DNA of 64,000 bases from JAVJSD01 sp040219575. GTDB lineage: Bacteria; Planctomycetota; Planctomycetia; Pirellulales; Pirellulaceae. Shown here piece after piece: positions 60,278-64,000 of this stretch. Made by a program: the position numbers and the translations under genes. The stretch lies in assembly GCA_040219575.1 (NCBI GenBank), contig JAVJSD010000076.1:1-64000 (forward strand), in the 5' to 3' direction. Position 1 is the first letter of the stretch. Each line of letters starts with the position of its first letter. The notes under the pieces were generated by a model. It searched no databases and was not told the DNA's origin. It saw only the letters and a program-made list of their open reading frames with translations.

Positions 60278-60403
60278 CTAGGCTCCGTTTGGAAACGCCG
60301 ACCGGGCAATTCAATTTGTAGCGGAACTCGTGAGAGTTCCTCTATTCTCAATGCCGTCGGAAGTCTCACGACTTCCGCTACGCAGTTTCTTGACAAAGCC
60401 TAG
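60278..60403. repeat. Complete two-hairpin repeat with CTAGGCT/AGCCTAG ends
   Basis: Outer CTAGGCT (60,278-60,284) and AGCCTAG (60,397-60,403); inside GCGGAACTCGTGAGAGTTCC (60,321-60,340) and GGAAGTCTCACGACTTCCGC (60,359-60,378). This is the best preserved copy, 126 bp, and lies upstream of the RAYT gene. Confidence 0.82.
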
Positions 60404-60472
60404 TGCGATCATCGTCGGTGAGCGCTCCGCATGCTCACTCGCCTTCGGCGTGAGAGCATGGCACCCCACTTG

Positions 60473-61828
60473 CTACTTGGCGGCGGCTTGGTCTTCGGAC
60501 TTCAGCGGCTTGATGCTGATGTTGCGGAACTCGACCGGGTCGCTGTGACCGGCGAAGCCGAAGTAGCCGCTCTTCAGATCCTTGCCGGGATGCGGGCTGC
60601 CAGCCATGTACTCGGTCACGTCGCCGAGGTCGGCGTCGAGAATCACCGTGCCGTTCAGCTCCACTTTGACCGTCGATCCCTTCACCGTCACTTCCTGGTA
60701 GTTCCACTGGCCCGGCTCGCGCAGGTAGCCGCGCTGCGCCGGCACGATGCCGTAAGCCGAACCGTGCGCCTGGCGCGGATCGAGCTTGCCGTACTTGGGA
60801 TGCTCGGTGTCGAGCACCTGCAGTTCGCACATGCCGTCGTAGGCGGGATTGCCCGTGCCGGGATAACGAATGGCCAGGCCGTTGTTGCCGCCCGGCGGCA
60901 GGCGGAATTCGACCCGGGCGACGAAATCGCCATGCTCTTTCTTCGTGTGCAGCACGCCCCCTTTGCCCTTTTGGCAAACGATCGCGCCGTCCTTCACCTC
61001 GTAGTTCTCGACGGCGCCGGCCCAGCCGCTGAGGTCGTTGCCGTTGAACACGGACTTGAACCCCTTGGGATCTTCTCCCCGCAGCCGGGCGTTCGCCTCG
61101 TCGGCCGGAATCTCGCGAAAGAAGAGATTCTTCCAGCGGATCTCGCCGCCATGCGTCTGCAATTGAATCGGACCACTCGCCACCAGCGACGTCTTGCGGT
61201 CCTTGTCCCAGAAGTTCTCCATGATTTCGTTGTCGACCACCAGCTTGCCGTTCAGGTAGACGGTGGTGCGGCTGCCGACTTGGATGATGTGGAACCGGTT
61301 CCACTCGCCGAACGGCTTGTCGGCAAGCACCAACGGATCGCGGCCGGGGCCCTTGTTGTTGAACAGGCCGCCCGAGCCCTTGTCGGCGCCGCGTTCCCAC
61401 TTGCCGCCTTCCTTGGTGTAGTCCCAGATCTGCACCTGCGGCGTGGCCCGCAGGTAGATGCCGCTGTCGGCCAACGGAACCGTCTTGTAGTCGATCCAGA
61501 ATTCGATGTCGCCAAAATCCTCGTCGGTGGTCAGGTAGACGCCCTTGCCGTCGTTCACCAGATCGCCGTCCTCGACGTACCAGTGCTGCAGGGCGTCGGC
61601 CTGGTCCGCCTTCAGTTTGGCTTCGCGGTCTTCCTCGCTGAGCGCGGCGAAGGCGCGGGGATCCATCGTTTTGGATCCGTGCCAACCGCTGAGGTCTTTG
61701 CCATTGAACAGGGCGATGAAGCCCTTGGGCGGCTGATTATTCTCCTGCGCGCGCGAGGCGACGCCGGCGAAGGTGGAGAGTATGAGGGCGGTGGTCGTCG
61801 CGGCGACAAGCTGACGCGGTGAGAACAT
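60473..61828 (-). CDS. Tandem DUF1080 (3-keto-disaccharide hydrolase-like) secreted protein (451 aa)
   Basis: Two LamG-like beta-sandwich domains of the DUF1080 family. ATG 61828 gives signal peptide MFSPRQLVAATTTALILSTF ending near ASRAQ. Domain 1 (about 35-235) has FIALFNGKDLSGWHGSKTMD, FGDIEFWIDYKTVPLADSGI and IQLQTHGGEIRWKNLFFREI. Domain 2 (about 255-440) has FKSVFNGNDLSGWAGAVENY, GDFVARVEFRLPPGGNNGLA and LKSGYFGFAGHSDPVEFRNI. The longer upstream frame looks non-coding. Some family members hydrolyse 3-keto-glycosides; activity here is unproved. Confidence 0.9.
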   Translation of the reverse strand: MFSPRQLVAATTTALILSTFAGVASRAQENNQPPKGFIALFNGKDLSGWHGSKTMDPRAFAALSEEDREAKLKADQADALQHWYVEDGDLVNDGKGVYLTTDEDFGDIEFWIDYKTVPLADSGIYLRATPQVQIWDYTKEGGKWERGADKGSGGLFNNKGPGRDPLVLADKPFGEWNRFHIIQVGSRTTVYLNGKLVVDNEIMENFWDKDRKTSLVASGPIQLQTHGGEIRWKNLFFREIPADEANARLRGEDPKGFKSVFNGNDLSGWAGAVENYEVKDGAIVCQKGKGGVLHTKKEHGDFVARVEFRLPPGGNNGLAIRYPGTGNPAYDGMCELQVLDTEHPKYGKLDPRQAHGSAYGIVPAQRGYLREPGQWNYQEVTVKGSTVKVELNGTVILDADLGDVTEYMAGSPHPGKDLKSGYFGFAGHSDPVEFRNISIKPLKSEDQAAAK

Positions 61829-62033
61829 GGGCGGGGCTCCTACGGGGGACGTTGCGCGATCCGGCCGGTCGGGCGATCCTCGAGGGAGACGAGGGGCTGT
61901 GCGGCGCGGTGGGAAGGTCGAATCGATTGGTGGCGAACTATTTCGCTGGAAATATCGTAACTTCCGCCGCCGTCTTCCGCCACACTTGGAGGCAAGCCCC
62001 TCGGCGATTGCCGAAGCGTGCGGATAGAGTACA

Positions 62034-64000
62034 GTGACGCCCATTGACCGCCCCACTTCCTGCTGCCCCTCGAATTCCTTGCCGACTTTCAGTCGTCGCT
62101 TGACCGAATGGCTCGTCGCTTGGCGCTGGCCGCTGCTGGCGGTCGCGCTCGCTTTGACGTGCGCGGCGTTTTGGAGCGCGCAGCGGCTCGACTTCGACCG
62201 TTCGATCGAGAACATGTTCGCCGAGGGCGATCCGCTGATTCCGCCCTATCAGAAGCTGAAGCGGACCTTCGGCGGCAACGAAGTCGTGCTGGTCGTTTAT
62301 CAAGACGACCAGTTGATGACCGCCGAGGGGCTCGAAAGACTGGAGCGTGTGACCGACGAACTGGCCAGCGTCGCCGGCGTCCGCGGCGTGCTCAGCCTGG
62401 CGAAGATCAACGAGGTGCTGGCCAAGACGGAGAACCTTGGCAAACTGCCGCAGCTTCCGAATTTCTTCAATCTCGGCGGCAAGCAACAGGAAAAGCAGCA
62501 GCCGACGCCCCCCATCCTGTCGCAAGATAACGCGATGGCGGAGCGTTTCCGGCAGTTGTTCCAGGGTTACACACACAACGCCCAAGGCGATATCGCCGCC
62601 ATCGCCTGCATGCTCATTCCCGAACGGGAAACGGCGGCTTCCCGACGCGATACGATCGACGCCCTGCGGCGGATCGCGGATTCGCAACACGGCATGATCG
62701 CCGGCGAGCCGGTGATGGTGGTCGACGGGTTCCGCTATGTCGAGGAGGACGGGGCGCGGCTGGGATGGTGGTCGACCATTCTCTTGAGCCTGACGATCAT
62801 CGCCTGCTTCCGCAGCGTCCGCTGGGTGCTGATTCCGATTCTGGTGGTGCAACTGACGCTGCTGCTGACCCGCGCGATTCTGGTCGCCAGCGGCCTGCAA
62901 CTGAGCATGGTCAGCTCGATGCTGACCGCGATCGTCACGGTGGTGGGCGTGGCGACGGTGGTGCACATCATCGTCCGCTTTCGCGAAGCCCGGCTGGCCG
63001 GCTGGTCGCCGCGTGGGGCGCTCGTGCAGGCGGGCGGGCTGCTGATGTGGCCGATCGTCGGCGCCTGCCTGACCGACGCCGTCGGTTTCGCCTCGCTGCT
63101 GGTGGCGCAAGTCGGCCCGGTGCAGGACTTCGGCGTGATGATGGCGATCGGCTCGCTGGTGGTGCTGCTGAGCGTGGCGCTGCTCGTGCCGGGCTTGGCG
63201 CTGCTGGGCCGCTTCGACGCCGATCCGCAGTCGGCCTGGGGCGAAGCCTATCTGAGCCACGAACTGCAGCGGTTGATCGGCTGGGTCGAGGGCGCCCCCA
63301 AAACACTCGGCCTGCTGGTCGTCGTGCTGGTGGCGGGGGCGGTGGCGGGCGTCGCGCGCCTGGAGGTCGAGACCGACTTCACCAACAACTTCCTGCCCAG
63401 CAGTCCCATCGTGCAGTCGTATCGCTACATCGAGGAAAACCTCGGCGGCGGCGGCGTGTGGGACGTGATGGTTCCCGCGCCGCGGGTGCTCGACAACGAC
63501 TATCTCGCGCGGGTCCGCAAGCTGGAAGAACGCCTCCGCGCGATTCGCCTCGGCGACGACAACGACGACAACACCGACGATTCGGGCGCAGGCGTGCTCA
63601 CCAAGGTGATCAGCCTGGCCGACGCCGACCTGGCCGCACAGGCCAGTCCCATTCTCGCCGCCATGCCGCCCGAGATTCGCGCCCAGGGGATGGCGCAGTA
63701 CATGCAGGACTTCGCCGCCGCCCTCCGCAGCGCCGAGCCGGACGCCGACGGCAACTACTACATGCGGATCATGCTGCGGGCCCGCGAACGCCAACCGGCC
63801 GAGCAGAAGGAACGGCTCATCCAGCAGGTGCGCAGGATCGTCGGCGAGGAATTTCCCGGTGACGAAAACGAACCGGCCGGCGAGGTGACCGGCTTCTTCG
63901 TGCTGCTGACGAACCTGATCCACAGCATGGTCCGCGACCAGTGGGTCACCTTCGGCGTGGCGGCGGCCGGCATCGGGCTGATGATGATGATCGCCTTTCG
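62034..64000 (+). CDS. MMPL/RND-family transporter, 3' part outside window (>655 aa)
   Basis: Inner-membrane exporter of lipids or other hydrophobic compounds. The frame starts at GTG 62034 (about residue 25: EWLVAWRWPLLAVALALTCA, first membrane helix) and stays open to the window end. A large periplasmic loop (DFDRSIENMFAEGDPLIPPY, LKRTFGGNEVVLVVYQDDQL) precedes a helix cluster with WWSTILLSLTIIACFRSV, MVSSMLTAIVTVVGVATVVH and TDAVGFASLLVAQVGPVQDF. A second periplasmic part follows. The second helix cluster begins near the edge (WVTFGVAAAGIGLMMMIAF). Upstream start codons are possible. Confidence 0.85.
   Translation, partial: MTPIDRPTSCCPSNSLPTFSRRLTEWLVAWRWPLLAVALALTCAAFWSAQRLDFDRSIENMFAEGDPLIPPYQKLKRTFGGNEVVLVVYQDDQLMTAEGLERLERVTDELASVAGVRGVLSLAKINEVLAKTENLGKLPQLPNFFNLGGKQQEKQQPTPPILSQDNAMAERFRQLFQGYTHNAQGDIAAIACMLIPERETAASRRDTIDALRRIADSQHGMIAGEPVMVVDGFRYVEEDGARLGWWSTILLSLTIIACFRSVRWVLIPILVVQLTLLLTRAILVASGLQLSMVSSMLTAIVTVVGVATVVHIIVRFREARLAGWSPRGALVQAGGLLMWPIVGACLTDAVGFASLLVAQVGPVQDFGVMMAIGSLVVLLSVALLVPGLALLGRFDADPQSAWGEAYLSHELQRLIGWVEGAPKTLGLLVVVLVAGAVAGVARLEVETDFTNNFLPSSPIVQSYRYIEENLGGGGVWDVMVPAPRVLDNDYLARVRKLEERLRAIRLGDDNDDNTDDSGAGVLTKVISLADADLAAQASPILAAMPPEIRAQGMAQYMQDFAAALRSAEPDADGNYYMRIMLRARERQPAEQKERLIQQVRRIVGEEFPGDENEPAGEVTGFFVLLTNLIHSMVRDQWVTFGVAAAGIGLMMMIAF

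Larger units (their letters stand above)
59588..60466. mobile_element. REP-transposase unit with 44-bp inverted ends
   Basis: Ends at 59,588-59,631 and 60,423-60,466 are inverted copies with 43 of 44 matches (GGGTGCCATGCTCTCACGCC..., each able to fold as GCCGAAGGC-type hairpin). It encloses the transposase gene and one two-hairpin repeat. It sits between the convergent mcsB and DUF1080 genes, 18 and 6 bp from their stops, without disturbing either. Confidence 0.75.

Overview
The window looks like a planctomycete chromosome (Pirellulales-like) with high GC. The evidence is the mix of protein families: two DUF1501 sulfatase-like proteins with twin-arginine leaders, a DUF1549/DUF1553 protein with a cytochrome-like N-terminus, two PQQ-propeller (BamB-like) proteins, a tandem DUF1080 protein, an alpha/beta-hydrolase of the large secreted type, McsA/McsB arginine kinase, and many dispersed palindromic repeats between genes. 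No taxonomic search was possible, so this is inference from family content.

Bases 1 to about 13,754 are an accessory region ending exactly at the 3' end of a tRNA-Val(GAC) gene. The left part is a small integron: an integron-type tyrosine recombinase (minus strand, C-terminus outside the window) whose frame is broken by what looks like a 7-bp tandem duplication, then two plus-strand gene cassettes, each closed by a recognisable attC site. To the right is a block of minus-strand genes that looks like an integrated plasmid or replicating element: a Zn-finger/Toprim/RepA-type primase-helicase, an orphan ParB, an eight-copy iteron cluster around a palindrome, a winged-helix-like protein and six unrecognised proteins. 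Integrase-arm-like direct repeats lie next to the tRNA. No integrase for tRNA insertion is visible inside the window.

From about 14 kb to the end the sequence is ordinary host backbone. It carries a plus-strand secreted-protein cluster (14.2-18.2 kb); HEAT, SMP-30, ferredoxin and GlsB-like genes (18.4-22.0 kb); a B12-binding radical SAM protein, a CLC channel and a GH10-like protein lacking its acid/base residue (22.6-28.1 kb); purC and holA (28.4-30.5 kb); an M28 peptidase and a receiver plus FHA-GAF histidine kinase (32.6-37.5 kb); the pyruvate dehydrogenase E1 and E2 genes (38.0-42.2 kb); a minus-strand DUF1549-DUF1553/MBL/DUF1501/GT2 row (42.3-48.2 kb); glgC; a ParD/ParE pair; trpE; mcsA-mcsB; and a partial MMPL transporter running off the right end.

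The intergenic space of the backbone is unusually structured. At least six kinds of palindromic repeat are present. One, a two-hairpin element with outer inverted ends, occurs at five or more places. A REP-associated tyrosine transposase gene sits inside its own 44-bp near-perfect inverted repeats at 59,588-60,466, with a copy of the two-hairpin element inside the same unit. The most interesting things here are the broken integron, the replicative integrated element with its iteron cluster, and this transposase/repeat system.
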